The notes under the pieces are model-generated. The model saw only the letters and a program-made list of their open reading frames with translations, was not told where the DNA came from and ran no database searches. Below are positions 1-15,000 of a stretch of DNA of 64,000 bases, in pieces (positions within the stretch are counted from its first letter, which is position 1; each line of letters opens with the position of its first letter). The translations under genes were made by a program, and so were the position numbers. The stretch spans positions 1-64,000 of the forward strand of contig NZ_QTSZ01000004.1 in NCBI RefSeq assembly GCF_003730295.1. Reading direction: 5' to 3'. This stretch comes from Ornithinibacillus gellani. GTDB lineage: Bacteria > Bacillota > Bacilli > Bacillales > Amphibacillaceae.

Positions 1-3000
1 GTGCAGATTTGGCAGAGGACGGTTCCTATTCCAAGCGTATTCTATTGGATAATGGAGAGAATGTGATTGAAGTAACAGCCTATGATCTCGCAGGTAATTC
101 TACAACCCAGAGCGTCACATTGGATGTCCAATTTGATGCACCAGAGATTGAAAATCTAACACCTACAGAGGACGTTGATTTACAGGCTGGAGAAAGTGTT
201 AAGATTGAATTTGATAGTGAGCCAGGCTTGCGTGCAACCTATGTTATTCATATGCCATTAACGAATCACGGAGCAAAAATTGCTAACGCAACGGAGCTGC
301 CGATGATGGAAACAACGCCAGGTCATTATGTCGGTTACTGGACAGCGACATCTAATGCTTATGCAGAGGGTGCTGTTATCGAAGTTATTGTGAAAGATAG
401 CTATGGTAATGAAGCACGTGCAAAGGCAGAAGGAAAGCTGAATATTAATTTGGAGTAAGCTTTTATCCGACTGAAAAAGAAAGAGAAATATTCAAAAAAG
501 ATCAGTTTCTCCCAATGAGCGGAGGGACTGGTCTTTTTTGTATGCTTGGATTGCGAATGGAGCTAGGCTGATTTCTCGTCAGTCTGCAGTTGGATGGTTT
601 CTCCGATTTTGGAAGGTTATTTTTGATATAATAATTCAGTCATGATGCCGACGACGTTTTCCTTTGAACCTTATAAAATAGACTTAAGATCAAAGAGGAG
701 GAATAAAAATGAAGGATTCTTTATTTCATTATCAGGCGGAGAATGACTGGAACTATCGGAAATCGCGGTTTACAAAATTGTATACAAAGCAAAAGGACGA
801 TTCAAAAACAATTAACAAGTACCTATTTACTGTACTTTCCGTTTTCACTGGAAAAAGATAGGGGTATGGAAGATGCAGATGGTGAAAACAAGAATTATAA
901 GCAGGGGATCAACAGCCAGTGAAGGCCTGATTGGTTCAACTAACAATCAGTGGGGGAAGTGCGAAAAACCCACTGATTGAAGTTTCACTTTATCACAGAT
1001 TAACTGGCTGTAAGCCTCCCACCAAGAATTTTAGTTGATAACAAGAATGATAAGTGGGGGTTCAACAGCCAGTAAAAGCCTGATTGGTTCAACTAACAAT
1101 CAGTGGGGGAAGTGCAAAAACCCCCCTGATTGAAGTTTCACTTTATGTTGTAATCTGAAAACTAAATTCGACATCATCCTTTAGTTTACCCTGTTCATAT
1201 GTTCGTTCATAGAACTGGACATGGTGATTATGATTTATGAGTAAAACCGTAGCTGATCTGGTCCCGTAATGGGGCGTTTGAATAAAAAGCGGTGAAAGCT
1301 GTTTCTCTAATTCCAAACCAACACCTGTATCAGGTAAATCCTGCTGATTGGCTATTTCCGTATTTTCAAGCAGGTGAAATAGTCGTTCAGGAAGCAGTTT
1401 GGCTGATTCCTTCTTCAATTCGGAAAGTATTTTTTTCCCATATTTAACTTTTGGCCAAGGTGTATCTAAGAAATGATTGCTTAATGCATGAATACCACTA
1501 GAGATAGGTTCAATATTGTTTTCTAGATTATTCAAATACCACAGCTTGTCCGCATTTCCTACAATTACATTGAATCCCGAATAAAGTGTTTTATGTTGTT
1601 GTAAAGCTTGTAAATAGGTTACTGGATCTTGTTTGGATTGAAGATAATCAGCAACAATGGCACCTCTTGATTTCGTATGGGTTTGTTGCTTATTCGGCTG
1701 TCGATAATTCGTTAAGGCAGCAAATCGCCCTTCTTTCGTTATCCCCAGCCAAGTTCCAAGTTGGACTAAATCACGTCCAGCTAATAGAGATGGCGCATCT
1801 TTCCAAAAATGTGCTGGAGCAGTAGGACGTTTATAGTATTCATCACGATTTGCAGCAACAATTAGTTTGTATTCGGGATGACTGCCAATTTGAAAATTAA
1901 TCAGACACATCTTCATACCTCCTTTCTAATAGTATACGGTACAAATAATTAGGGAAGCAAAGCGAAGTTCATAAGTTTTTCCTGCAATGGTTGTTTTTTT
2001 CAGATTATTTGATAAAGTAATAGAAGTAGAAATCGATGGAATGGATGGGAGATAGAAAGAATGTATAAAGCAATTATATTTGACTTGGATGATACGTTAA
2101 TATGGGATGCGAAAAGCATTCAAATGGCATTTCAAGATACATGTAAAAAAGCTGCAGCGATAAACCCTGCTATCGATTCCAATAAATTGGTGGAAAGTGT
2201 AAAAGTACAGGCACGCAAGCTGTATGAAAGCTATGAAACATATCCATTTACACAGCAAATTGGCATCAATCCATTTGAAGGATTATGGGGCAAGTTCGAG
2301 GATAAAGGTGAAGATTTTAAGAAACTTCACCACATTGTGCCAGACTATCAAATAGAAGCATGGACGGAAGGATTGAAGGGCATTGGAATTGTAGATGCGG
2401 AGCTTGGACAGCAGCTTGCCGATACGTTTCCACAGATGCGTAAAAAACATGTATATTACTATCCTGATACTTTCTCTGTATTAGACAGTTTATATGGAAC
2501 CTATAAATTATTATTGCTTACCAATGGGTCTCCAGATTTGCAGCAAACGAAGTTAAATCTCTCTCCGGAACTAGCACGCTATTTTGATCATATTGTTATT
2601 TCAGGCAGTTATGGTAGAGGGAAACCAGATAAAGGTATATTTGATTATGCATTAAGCTTATTAGACGTCCAAGAAGGTGAAGCAATCATGATTGGAGATA
2701 ATCTATTAACAGATATTCGCGGGGCAAACCTTGCTGGTATTGACTCTGTATGGATTAATCATCATCAAAGAGTAGCAAGTGACGACCAACCGGACTATGA
2801 AGTAAAAGGATTGGGTGAGGTTCTTTCTATTATTAATCAAAACAGTAAATAAATATTTTGGTTATCATATAAAACCGGCTATCTTAGACCGTCTTATGTT
2901 AGACGAAAAATAGCCGGTTTTTTTGTTTTGATTAAGTTAGAATTTAGATACTATTAATTATAGATCGATTGGTTTGACGTCAACAATATCGTTGAGCTCA

Positions 3001-6000
3001 TCTAAACCTTGTAATGCTTCATCACTTATGACTTTATCAATCTTCAGTAACATAATCGCTTCCCCGCCACGATCGGATCGATCTACCTGCATCGTTGCAA
3101 TGTTTACATCAAAATTGGCTAGTAAACTACCCATTCTTCCGATTACACCAGGTTGGTCATGATGATGAATCACAACGATATGGCCATCTGGTGTAACATC
3201 AACACGATAATGATCTACTTTGACAATTCTCGCACCAAGCCCATTCAGAAGAGTTCCGGATACACTTCTTATTGCTGATTTTGTCTTAATTTCTACGGTG
3301 AGTAAATTGGTAAATCCTTTTTTGGCATTTGTCCGATGCTCATGAATGGTAATGCCTTTTCGATCAGCAAGGTAAAGCGCATTAACATCATTGACATGCT
3401 CTCCTAAATGACGCTGCAATAATCCCTTGACTGTGTTACGCGTTAATGGTGCCACTTCCAGCTCTGATAATTCACCTGCGTAATATATATTCACTTCTTC
3501 AACCACTTCGTCTACTAAACGGGTGAGAAATGCGCCGAGTTTTTCAGCAAGGTAAAAATAAGGTTCAATTTTATTTAATATGCTTCGGGGCACTGCAGGC
3601 AGATTTACCGGGTTTTTGACTGTACCTTCTGTTAGGAAACGGATAATATCCTCGCTCACATCGATGGCGACATTTTCCTGTGCTTCCACGGTGCTTGCCC
3701 CCAAATGCGGTGTAACAATGACTTCTGGGAGCTCTAGCAATCGATTATTACGAATCGGTTCTTCTTCAAAAACGTCCAAGGCAGCTCCTGCCACTTTTTT
3801 TGAAATAATGGCATCGTATAACGCTGCCTCGTCAATAATACCTCCACGTGCACAATTAATAATCTGAACACCTGGCTTCATTTTTTCAAAGGCATCGGCA
3901 TTGATAAGGTGCTTCGTTTCTTTCAGTAGAGGTGTATGTACGGTTATAAAATCTGCAGCGGCAATTACCTCATCCACACTGCCATAGCGGATACCAAGTT
4001 TATTAGCTTTTTCTTCCGTTAGAAAAGGATCATAGGCTATGACATGCATCCGTTGTCCTTTTGCACGGTAGGCCACTTCTGCGCCGATTCTCCCCATACC
4101 AATAACACCAAGTGTTTTGCCTTTTAACTCTGTACCAACATATTTATTTCTCTCCCATTTATGATGCTTTAAAGCCATATGTGCTTGCGGGATTTTTCTA
4201 GATAAAGACATGAGCATAGCCATCGTATGTTCTGCTGCCGAGTTTGTATTCCCATTTGGAGCATTTACGACAATCATTCCATGTTCTGTTGCCGCTTCTA
4301 AATCAATATTGTCAACCCCGACTCCAGCGCGACCGATTATTTTAAGGTTTTTCGCCTTCTCAATTAAAGTTCTTGTGACCTGTGTTTGACTGCGAACAAC
4401 TAATGCATCAACGGTTTCGATTCGTTGCTCTAATGCTTCCTGGGATAATTCGGTTTCTACTATCACATTCATTTCCGGGTGCACTTGTAGTGGTTGTATA
4501 CCATCTTCATGTAATGGATCCGAAATTAATATATCGTAGGACATGTTTTAACTCCTTTTATACATTTTTTAAATCAATTGGGTTGTACAAAAACTTTTTG
4601 TGCAGCTGTTGTTCCAGCACCAAGTATATGATTGCTTCGTATATGGTGCAGGCAAATCTCAACCAAGGAAATGTACTGGAATACATCTGCGGGGGAACAA
4701 AATCCCATATGACCTATACGAAAAATCTTGCCTTTCAACTGCTTTTGTCCGCCAGCAATGATAAGTTGAAACTCTTTTTTTAATGCTGTGCGCAATGCCT
4801 CAGCATTAAAATCAATTGGTGCTATAGCTGTTACTGTTGGGGATGCGTCCGAGTCGGTTGTGAGTAAGGGAATATCCATGGCACGAAAAGCAGCTCTTGT
4901 CATCTGCATCATTTTGTTATGCCGTTTTACAGTTGATGCAAATCCTTCCTCATGCATTAAATGTAAAGCTTGTTCAAGTCCGAATAAAAGAGAAACTGCT
5001 GGCGTGAAAGGTGTACTACTTGATTCAGCAGCAGCTTCATATTTGTTTAAATCAAAATATAATCCATGATGCTTTTTCGAATGACTGATTGCACTTGCAC
5101 GTTTACTCATCGCTATAAATGCCAGCCCTGGGGGCAGCATGAATGCTTTTTGAGAACCAGAGACGACGACATCAATACCCCATGCATCCATTTCCATATG
5201 AACCGCGCCTATACAGGAAACACCATCAACAATAATAAGCGCATCAGAATGCGTTTGAATGGCTTCAGCAAGCTTCTCAATTGGATTGAGTACACCTGTA
5301 GAAGTTTCACAATAGGTAAGGAATACGGCACGAATATTCGGGTGTTGTTTAAGCATACGTTCTATTTCAGTCGGATCTGCTGCTTTTCCCCATTCTATTT
5401 CTAGCGTATGTACTTGGATATCATAGGATTCACAAATAACAGAGAAGCGTTCACCAAATGCACCCGTAACAACAACGAGTACTTCATCACCGCTGTTAAG
5501 GGTGTTGGATACTGCAGCTTCCAAACCTCCTGTACCACTGGAAGCTAAAATAGTTACCTTCTCCTTTGTACCGAAAACGGGCTTTAGTAAGGGTTGGATT
5601 CTTTCCAACAGCTCTTTCGTTAAGGAATCTCGATGTCCGATAATTGGTTGACTCATGGCAAGCTGAATACTAGGTGGAATGGGTGTAGGGCCGGGGATTC
5701 TAAGTATTTGATGGTCTGTATGCATAGCTAGCTCCTTTTCAAAACGAGAAAAAAGCATTGGGTACATTCTTCACGTTTCATTAAATTAGTTCATAGCATA
5801 ACAGATTTCGGAATGTTGTCAATACTTGAAAGTAGTATAAAACTGAAAATTCCCGCTAATTTATCGAAATGGAACGAAGCCTTTCATAACACATGTTTGA
5901 GAGGAAGCGTTTTCAAAAATTTTTATATAAAAATACAAATAAATCTTATTTTTGGCCTAGCACCAATAGAGGAATAAATAAAACTGCAAGCATTCAGGTA

Positions 6001-9000
6001 TGGCATTAAAATTCCCGTCGACAGAAATAATTGATTGATGGTGAGGCTTGAGCTGGATGTGGCTTTGACAGCTGAAAAATGATGAAGTGGCCAAAACATG
6101 ATACGTTTTAATTATACAGACTTTCCGAACGATAAAGCTTAAGTGGGTCATACACCGTCTTTAAACATGGGACTCTCAAGAGATGACATCCAACATGCGT
6201 GTACTTTGGTTAGCACAGTCATGTTGAATGCGTTACATGATTAGCCGCCAATCCAAATACCGATGGAAAGTAATAATCCGAACACCCAGTGGTGAAGAGC
6301 GGACCATTTCATACCAGCGATTTCCATTGAACGTGTAGCATCTAACCGATACGCGCTATATAATCGCCAGGAAAATGGTGCTGCTAGTATGACAGAAACG
6401 GCTGTCCAATGGATGAGTTGGGTAGCGATGAGTAGAAATACAGTCACATAAGTGAATAATAACATAGTAGCATGTAAATAGGCAGCTTTTTTTCTACCTA
6501 ATTTAATTGCTAGTGTACTGCGAAAGTCAGCATCCTTTTGGATATCGCGAATATTATTGGATAATATCATGAGCGCAATCAATAGGGCATAAGGAAGTGC
6601 AACGGCAAAAATACCGGTATCAATCGAATTGCCCTGTATTATATAAGCTAGAAGAGTTGGGATTACCCCTAAATAAATTGCAGCAGTCAGCTCGCCTAAA
6701 CCAAGCGCTGATAAGGAATACCTCCCTGCTGAATAAAAGAATCCAACAGCAATACCAATCATGCCAATTGGAATGATAATCCAATTACTTTCTGATGCGA
6801 GCCAGATGCCGAGCATGGCAGCCACGCCAATTAAAAAAAGTGCAACAGTGGGGATGTGGTGATGCGCTGGCCCTGTATGTTGTTTTGTTTGCCATCGGTC
6901 TTGATCCTGTCCGTTACAAAAATCAAAATAATCATTTAGCATATTCGCTGCAGCTTGAATCAAAATGGAGGCAGCTAAAAGAAAGAACAATAAATCTAAC
7001 CGTACATTTCCTTTTAATGCAGCAAATGCGGTACCAGCAAGAATAGGACTAATTGTACCAGTAAATGTGAGCGGACGCATAAGCTGGAACCAAGAAAAAC
7101 GAAAAAAGTGATAATCATCTGGTAATACTGTTATATGTTGTTTTTCGGATGGATTCATTTCAATTACCTCCTTTTCTTGCTTATTAGGCTAATCTTAAAG
7201 GGCCACCATAAGAATAATGAGGACAGTAAATCCGACTGCTTCAACGGATTCCAAGGCAGCCAGTCGAATTAATTCTCGATATAACGGTTTTTTATTGCCA
7301 TTTGCTGCCTCCCGCCATAAAAATATATCCGTGAAAATAAGTTTCATTTCCCGATAACCAATACATACTCCCCAAAATAGGGTTATGCTTCCAGTGATTA
7401 AAGCGGCGAGCCAAGTTTTTCCGTATGCTGTATGCCACAACATGTCTATGCTATGAATGGGGCCAAACACTGTGCCTAAAAGAATTCCGGATAAAATGAC
7501 GCCGAATCCCGCAAGTGTGAAGAGATGATGCACATGTTTCATTAATGATAATAAGAATTTTCGTTGAACATGCAGCTTCATTTTTGCGGCAGCAGGATAT
7601 ACACCCCAACCAACAAATAAAATTCCGCCGACCCAAATACAGGCAAGAAAGATGTGAATGACCAGCAGTATTTCTCGGATCATTTTTCTCGCCTCCTTTG
7701 TTGATTATCTCAAGTATAATCCTTTTTTATTGTGTAAAGCGTGATATTTATCACGTAATTTTCAAATGAATGTTACGGATTTTTGACAGCAAAAAGCACC
7801 GCTCCGTTTACATTGGGATGCGGTGCTTTAGCAATGGTATGTTAAATCTTATGCTTCATCTGACTTTTCTTTGGTTATGGATCGATCCTTTGGGGCAATC
7901 CAAAAAGCAAAGATAATCGATACAATCAGAATAAGAAAAGGTGCATAAAACATTAAAAATTGTTGCATACCACGATCGATCTCCTTTCCTAATTATAGTC
8001 TGATTTACCTTTGACATAATCGGTATTGAAAATGAATAATCGAAACAGTAAAAAGATGGACGGAATCAGTAATGCAAGCCCTGCTATAAAGGCAACAATT
8101 AAGGAAATTGCCATTGCTTCGTTTGTGAAGCTATCATAAATGGTTAGATGCGGATAAAGCAGATACGGATAATGAGAAAATCCATAGCCGTAAAACGCCA
8201 GTGCAAACTGTCCTGCTAATAACCCAAAAGCAACCCCATAATTGCGCCGTTTCCAGATAAGAAATACTGTACTGATAAAGAATAAAACGGATAATCCAAA
8301 TACCCACCATAAATCCATCAGCCTGCTCGCATGCTCCGGATTATGCGAATGTAATTCAACAATAATTCCCGCGGCAGTGATAATTGTTGGGAAAGCCCAT
8401 ATTAATGCATATTTTCGCATGATTTCTGTCGCCTGCTTATCCTTTGCCTTATTCGCATACCAGGTTAAAAAAACAGCGGAAATATACAATACAGCCGCAA
8501 TACTTAATACGACGATACTCCAGGTTAGCGGGCTACTAAATAATAACCAATAATCCAAGACTGGTTTACCATCTTGCATGGAAATAAATCCACCCTCTGA
8601 TATGGTTAATACAATCGAGAGGGAGGCTGGCAATATTAAGCCAGCAAGCCCATACATAAATGAATAGCCCTTATGACCTCTGGAACCATATGTTTCAAAG
8701 GCGTAATAGGATCCGCGAATTGCCAATAAAATAATGGCAATACTGACAGGAACAAGTAGGGTAGTACCATAATAAAAAGCAGTTTTCGGGAAAAATCCGA
8801 TAATCCCCACGAAAAAGAAAACCAAAAAGACGTTGGTAACTTCCCAAACTGGTGAAAGATAACGTTGAATGACTTTGGAAAGCAAGTGTTGTTTATCTCT
8901 AAGAGTACTATATGCATTGAAGAATCCAGCACCAAAGTCAATGGAAGCTACAATGAGATACCCGAATAAAAAGGTCCATAAAACAAGTATGCCAAGGATT

Positions 9001-12000
9001 TCCAAATCCATTATGAAACACCACCCTTTTCTGCTGCTCGATCTGCTAATTCTTTTTCAACAGGGTTATGTTTGAACATACGCCGTAATACGACAACGGA
9101 GCCGATGCCTAAAATTATATATAGACCAGCAAATAACACGAGCATCAGGTCAACCTGGTTACTGCTTGTAGCTGCATCTGGCGTTCGCATGATACCGCGT
9201 AATACCCACGGTTGCCGTCCAACTTCGGCGAGCCACCAACCAGCCTCCATGGCAATGATGGATAAAGGTCCACCCAATACGAGCAGCCATCGGAATCCTT
9301 TCGTATGAATGAAAGACCAATCCCGTTTGATGCCAATCCAGTAGAGGAGTGCCAGGATAATCATCCACACACCAATGGTCACCATGATATCAAATAAATA
9401 GTGAATATAAAGTGGGGGAATGTCTTCCTTTGCAAATTGATCGAGTCCAATTACTTCTGCGGTTGGGTTATTATGTGCCAATACACTTAAAGCAAATGGT
9501 ATTTTGATGGCGTATTTGGTTTCCTCCCCATCTAAGACACCATAAAGAATAAGTGGCGCCTTTTCAGATGTTTCGAAGTGCCATTCTGCAGCAGCCAATT
9601 TCTCTGGTTGGTATTCTGCTAAATATTTTCCGGATAGGTCCCCAATTAAGGCACTCGCAATCGCGAAAATTAATCCGATTTTTACAGTGAGATATAATGC
9701 TTTTTTATGGTAAATATGGTTAGAACCCTTTAATAATCGAAAAGCAGCGATGGATGCTAGCACGAAGGCAGAAGTCATGTAGGCTGTTGCCACTACATGT
9801 GCCACCTTTGTCGGCATAGCTGGATTGAACATAGCAACAAGTGGATTGACATTCACAAGTTCGCCGTTCAGCATATCAAACCCTTGTGGCGCATTCATAA
9901 ACGCATTAACCATAGTGATGAAAACTGCAGAAAAAGAAGCCCCAATAGCAACAGGAATCAAGAAAAGAAGATGTTTGCGTTGATTCTCAAAGCGATCCCA
10001 GGTATATAAGTAAATACCCAAAAAAATGGCTTCAAAGAAAAATGCAAATGTTTCCATGAAAAGTGGTAGTGCAATGACATTACCCGCAAGTTCCATAAAG
10101 TTTGGCCATAGTAAAGAGAGCTGCAAGCCAATTGCTGTACCGGTCACAACACCGACTGCAACTGTAATAACAAAACCGCGGGTCCAGCGTCTGGCTAATA
10201 GAATATAATGCTCATCATTCTTTTTAATACCGATCCAATGCGCAATCATTATCATTAACGGGACGCCAACGCCGATTGTGGCATAGATGATATGAAAGGA
10301 AAGTGTAAGCTCCGTTAATATTCTACTGTAGTGGACTGCTTGTTCATTTACCAAATCGATAGAACCTCCCTTATATTATCCACCGAATAACCTTCCCAAA
10401 ATGGACAAGAGCATAATGGCTGCGACGATAAAGGCAAGCCAAATTAATTTTTTTTCATGATTTTTATACATTCTGACACTCCCTTGTATATTTATATTAC
10501 CCCTAAAACCGATAAAAAAAGCATGTCCTTTGTGAATGCTTTCTAACGTAGTAATGAAGAAATAGTGACATAAGCCACAATTTGTAAATATAAATGGTTG
10601 TTATCCATTCGCTTCCCTAATAAGAAGGAAAGGTCTATTAATGGGACGAAGTATGCTAGACTATGAATAGATTGTTTGCCCAAGTAAGTATGTTAGCAGA
10701 TGGAGGTTGAATGCGATTGGTGGATAAATCGAATCCAATTGAAAAAATAAATAAGCTGCCAATCGTCGCAGTGCTTATCGCAGGATCGTTTTTGGCCATA
10801 TTGAATCAAACCCTATTGGCAACAGCAATTCCGCCTATTATGAAGGATTTAGATTTAACAGAAAATACGGCACAATGGTTAACGACTATCTTTATGCTGG
10901 TGAACGGAATCATGGTTCCAATCACCGCTTTTTTAATTGAAACGTTCACAACAAGAAGATTGTTTATGTTTGCCATGAGCACCTTTGCGTTTGGTACACT
11001 TATTTGTGCTTTATCACCTAATTTTCCATTGTTAATGACTGGCCGGGTGGTACAGGCTGCTGGAGCAGGAATTATGATGCCATTAATGATGACGATATTT
11101 CTATTGATTTTCCCGATAGAGAGAAGGGGGACAGCGATGGGGATGGTTGGGCTTGTCATCTCATTTGCCCCGGCAATTGGTCCACCACTTGCTGGTTGGT
11201 TAGTGGAGATATTCCCGTGGCGTTCCCTTTTCTATATTATTTTGCCGTTTGCTTTAATTGATCTAATTTTTGCTTACTTTTTAATGAAAAATATTACAAC
11301 AAGGACATTTCCAAAAGTAGATGTACTGTCCATTATTCTGTCCTCCATTGGTTTTGGTGGGTTACTTTATGGATTTAGTAGTGCTGGTAATTTTGGTTGG
11401 TCCAGTAGAATGGTTCTGATTGCGCTTATAATGGGAAGTCTTTCATTGACTGTATTTATATTACGTCAATTGAAACTAAAACAGCCTGTATTGGAGTTTC
11501 GTGTTTTTAAAAATAAAATTTTCACGATCACTACCATAATTGGTATGATTGCGTTTATGGGGTTAATTGCTGCGGAAACCATTTTGCCTATATATATGCA
11601 AAAAATGGCCGGATTCTCTGCTTTAGATTCAGGGCTAGTTATTCTTCCTGGGGCATTAATCATGGGTTTCTTATCTCCTGTTATCGGTCGTGTGTTTGAC
11701 CGGGTTGGAGCTAGATGGCTCGTGATTATTGGCTTATTGATGCTTACTGTTACGTCTTATTTATATACAAATTTAACGGAAACGACTTCATTATCCTATT
11801 TAACCATCGTTTTTACGATTCGCATGATTGGGCTATCGATGATTATGATGCCTGCAACAACTGCTGGTCTTAATCAGTTGCCCAATCGTTTAATTCCACA
11901 TGGAACTGCAATGAATAATACGATGCGAATGGTCGCAGCATCCATTGGGACAGGTGTTTTGATTACGATTATGACAGGCGCGACGCCGGATATAGGGGAA

Positions 12001-15000
12001 CAGGAGGATATGAACCGGCTTATTCAAGGGGTAAATATTGCTTTTTACGTGGTTACGGCCCTCTCTGCATTGGCATTGATCATGGCTTTCCAAATTAAAG
12101 GACAACAAGCTAGAAAAACAACTTCATAGAATGGGAGATTTCAGAGCCGGTGATCAATCTAAGAATCTCCCAAGTCTGTTGTCTGCATTTCCATGTTATA
12201 ATATGGAACATGAACGAGCTGATGGGGGTGGAAATGGAATGCAGTTTGTATCCATTGATTTTGAAACAGCGAATGAAAAAAGATTTAGCCCATGTGCAAT
12301 CGGTGTGGTGATTGCAGATGAACATCAAATTATCGATGAATTTTATAGCTTGATCAATCCACAAATGGAGTTCAGTCCATATAATACGTATGTTCATGGT
12401 ATTACACCAATTGATGTAGTTGATGCACCAACTTTTACGGAATTATGGCCTCGTCTGGATAATTATTTGAATCATCATTTGGTTGTGGCTCATAATGCCA
12501 GCTTTGATATGAGTGTGATTCGTAATACTTTAGATTATTATGAGCTGCCATACCCAGTATTGGATTATCTATGTACAGTTGCTATTTCCAAAAAAACATG
12601 GCCTGAATTAGAAAATCATAAGCTAAATACATTGGCGGCATTTCACGATATTCGTTTTGAACATCATCATGCATTAGAGGATGCCCGTGCGGCAGCAAAA
12701 ATATTACAGTATGCCGTGAAATCAACAGAATCAGGGTCCGTGGAGGATTTATTACAACAGCATCAAATGACAAAGGGTAAGATTTTTGAAAGAGGATATG
12801 CTCCACCAAAAGAGAAACGTGCTCGAAAAACGAAACGTATATATTTAAAATAATGACAAAGCTGGAGTACCTATCAGGGTTTCTCCAGCTTTGTTTCTTT
12901 AGATTAATTGTCACGTTGTTTATGCTTCATACTTATATTTGGTATGAAATAGGCGATGGTCGCTGATAAAAAAGCGGTTAATACCGTAATTAAGAATGGG
13001 TTGAACGTGCCGTACATAACTACTTCATCCGTTAATTGGGCGCTTTGATTCCATAGAGGATTTATTTCTGGTGTGTATGTGGCTGTCAGTAGCACCCCTG
13101 ACAGAACTTGTAAGATAGAAAACATGATGAGAAAACTAATGGCAAAGATAAAGTATTTCTTCAATGGATTCACTCCCTTCCCTCAATGGATGTAAGATTT
13201 TTGTATTTAATAGACGCGTTCTACTTCATAACCTTTTTCTTGTAAAAGTGAGACGATATGTGGTTCCTGAATAAGATGCAAAGTACCGACAATCACGAAA
13301 TAAACATTATTCTGATCTTCCTCGAGAAAATGTTCAATCTGATCGGCCATGGCGATATTCCGATCATCATTTAATGCTTTCATAAATGCTTCTTCTTCGG
13401 GATTCGGTTCTTCCTCGGTGTCTCCCATCAGCGTGTTGAGTAACTCCTTTTCATCCCCTGCTAAATAGAGCGAGAAAAGCTCCAACATATCATCTTCATA
13501 TGATTCCATGCTTGTGAGGGTTTCTTCCAGCATTTGAATTTGGTAGGCTTCAGATGTATCTGCAAAAACTGACAGTTGACTTTCAGCTGTTTCCAGCGCG
13601 ATAATCTCTTTTTGGTCCTTCTTAGCTTTTTTAAGAAAATATTCATCAACCCCATATGTATAGCCTAGCTTTTCCAACATGAAGGAATCCAGCATGGAAG
13701 AGAGTACCCATGGACGGTACATTTCCATCTGCTGTGGAATTTGTTCTTTCTCCATATACTTGCTAAGCTTCGTATAGAGTTTTTTCGGAATGTGATCTTC
13801 AATAGTTGTGCCATCCTGATAGGTGCCAATACTGATAAGCAATTGACTGGTTTCCAAAAGATTCAATGAAGTGATATCTACTTCTGGTACAACAATATCT
13901 GCATCCAAGTAGGCTTGTTCAGTATGTGTATTTAAAGGATAAAAATCCTTCGTCCCAGCATGAATGGTTCCTTGTAAATATACTGTTGTTTGGCCATTTT
14001 CAATCTTCCATAAATAACCACCTGCTCCATCGGGATCACCAATTGGTTGCTCATCCTTTAAAGTGACAGAAATTCCTTTATTTCGTAGCTTTTCTATCAC
14101 ATCGCGTTGAGCGGAATCGAGTTTGGCTGCTCTCGTATGAATATGTAATTCCTTTAATGCGGGTAGTGATGCCAAAGGAGCATAATCGGAAATTGGTTCA
14201 TTTAAAAATGTTAAACGTTCTAATTTTGTTAATTGCTCGATACCTGATAAGTCTTTAATTTTTTTGCTTGTAATTTCGATTTCCTGTATAGATGTAAGGT
14301 CTTTTTTGGTTAACGAAGCATCGGTTATATCAAGTGTTGCTTTTATTTCGGCTTCTAAATGTTTATCGGAAATCGTTACTGTTTCATTGCTTTCGTTGCT
14401 ACAAGCGACTAAGATGACAGCCATGAAAACAATAAGCAGACCGTTTATTATTCGTTTCACGCATTTTCCCCCTTTATCTATCATATACGAATGATTCTGA
14501 TAATCGTTTCAAATATAATATAGGAATTACTGTTATTATACATGTAGTTTCCTTTCAATAAAGTATGAATGTAATACCATGTTCTATTTATCTTAAAGTA
14601 TGGGTAACCTTATGAATTTCCTTTCTTCATGATACGATTTGAAGTATTAGGACATTTGATTCATTTTACGCTATTGGAATGAATTTACATTGTAATAAAA
14701 CGGTTGTAGTAGTATGATGTAAATAAGCTGCAATGCTCGTATTTTATGAAGTTTTAACCTCTAATGTGATAATAGGGAGTTTTATATTGAAGCTGTAATG
14801 TCGGGCCGTCATTGTGCAGCGGAAGACAGGATAGCTTTTGCAAACACCCACTTGGAAGAGTGGTGGTTTAAAACTTTTTATCACCAATACGGCAATTGTG
14901 GCTATCATTTTGCGAAAAATAGTGTAACAGCTCTAATGGGGCTGTTTTTTTTTATTGATCTAAAATAGGTGCCTTGGGGATTTCATTCTTAAGTAGTGAT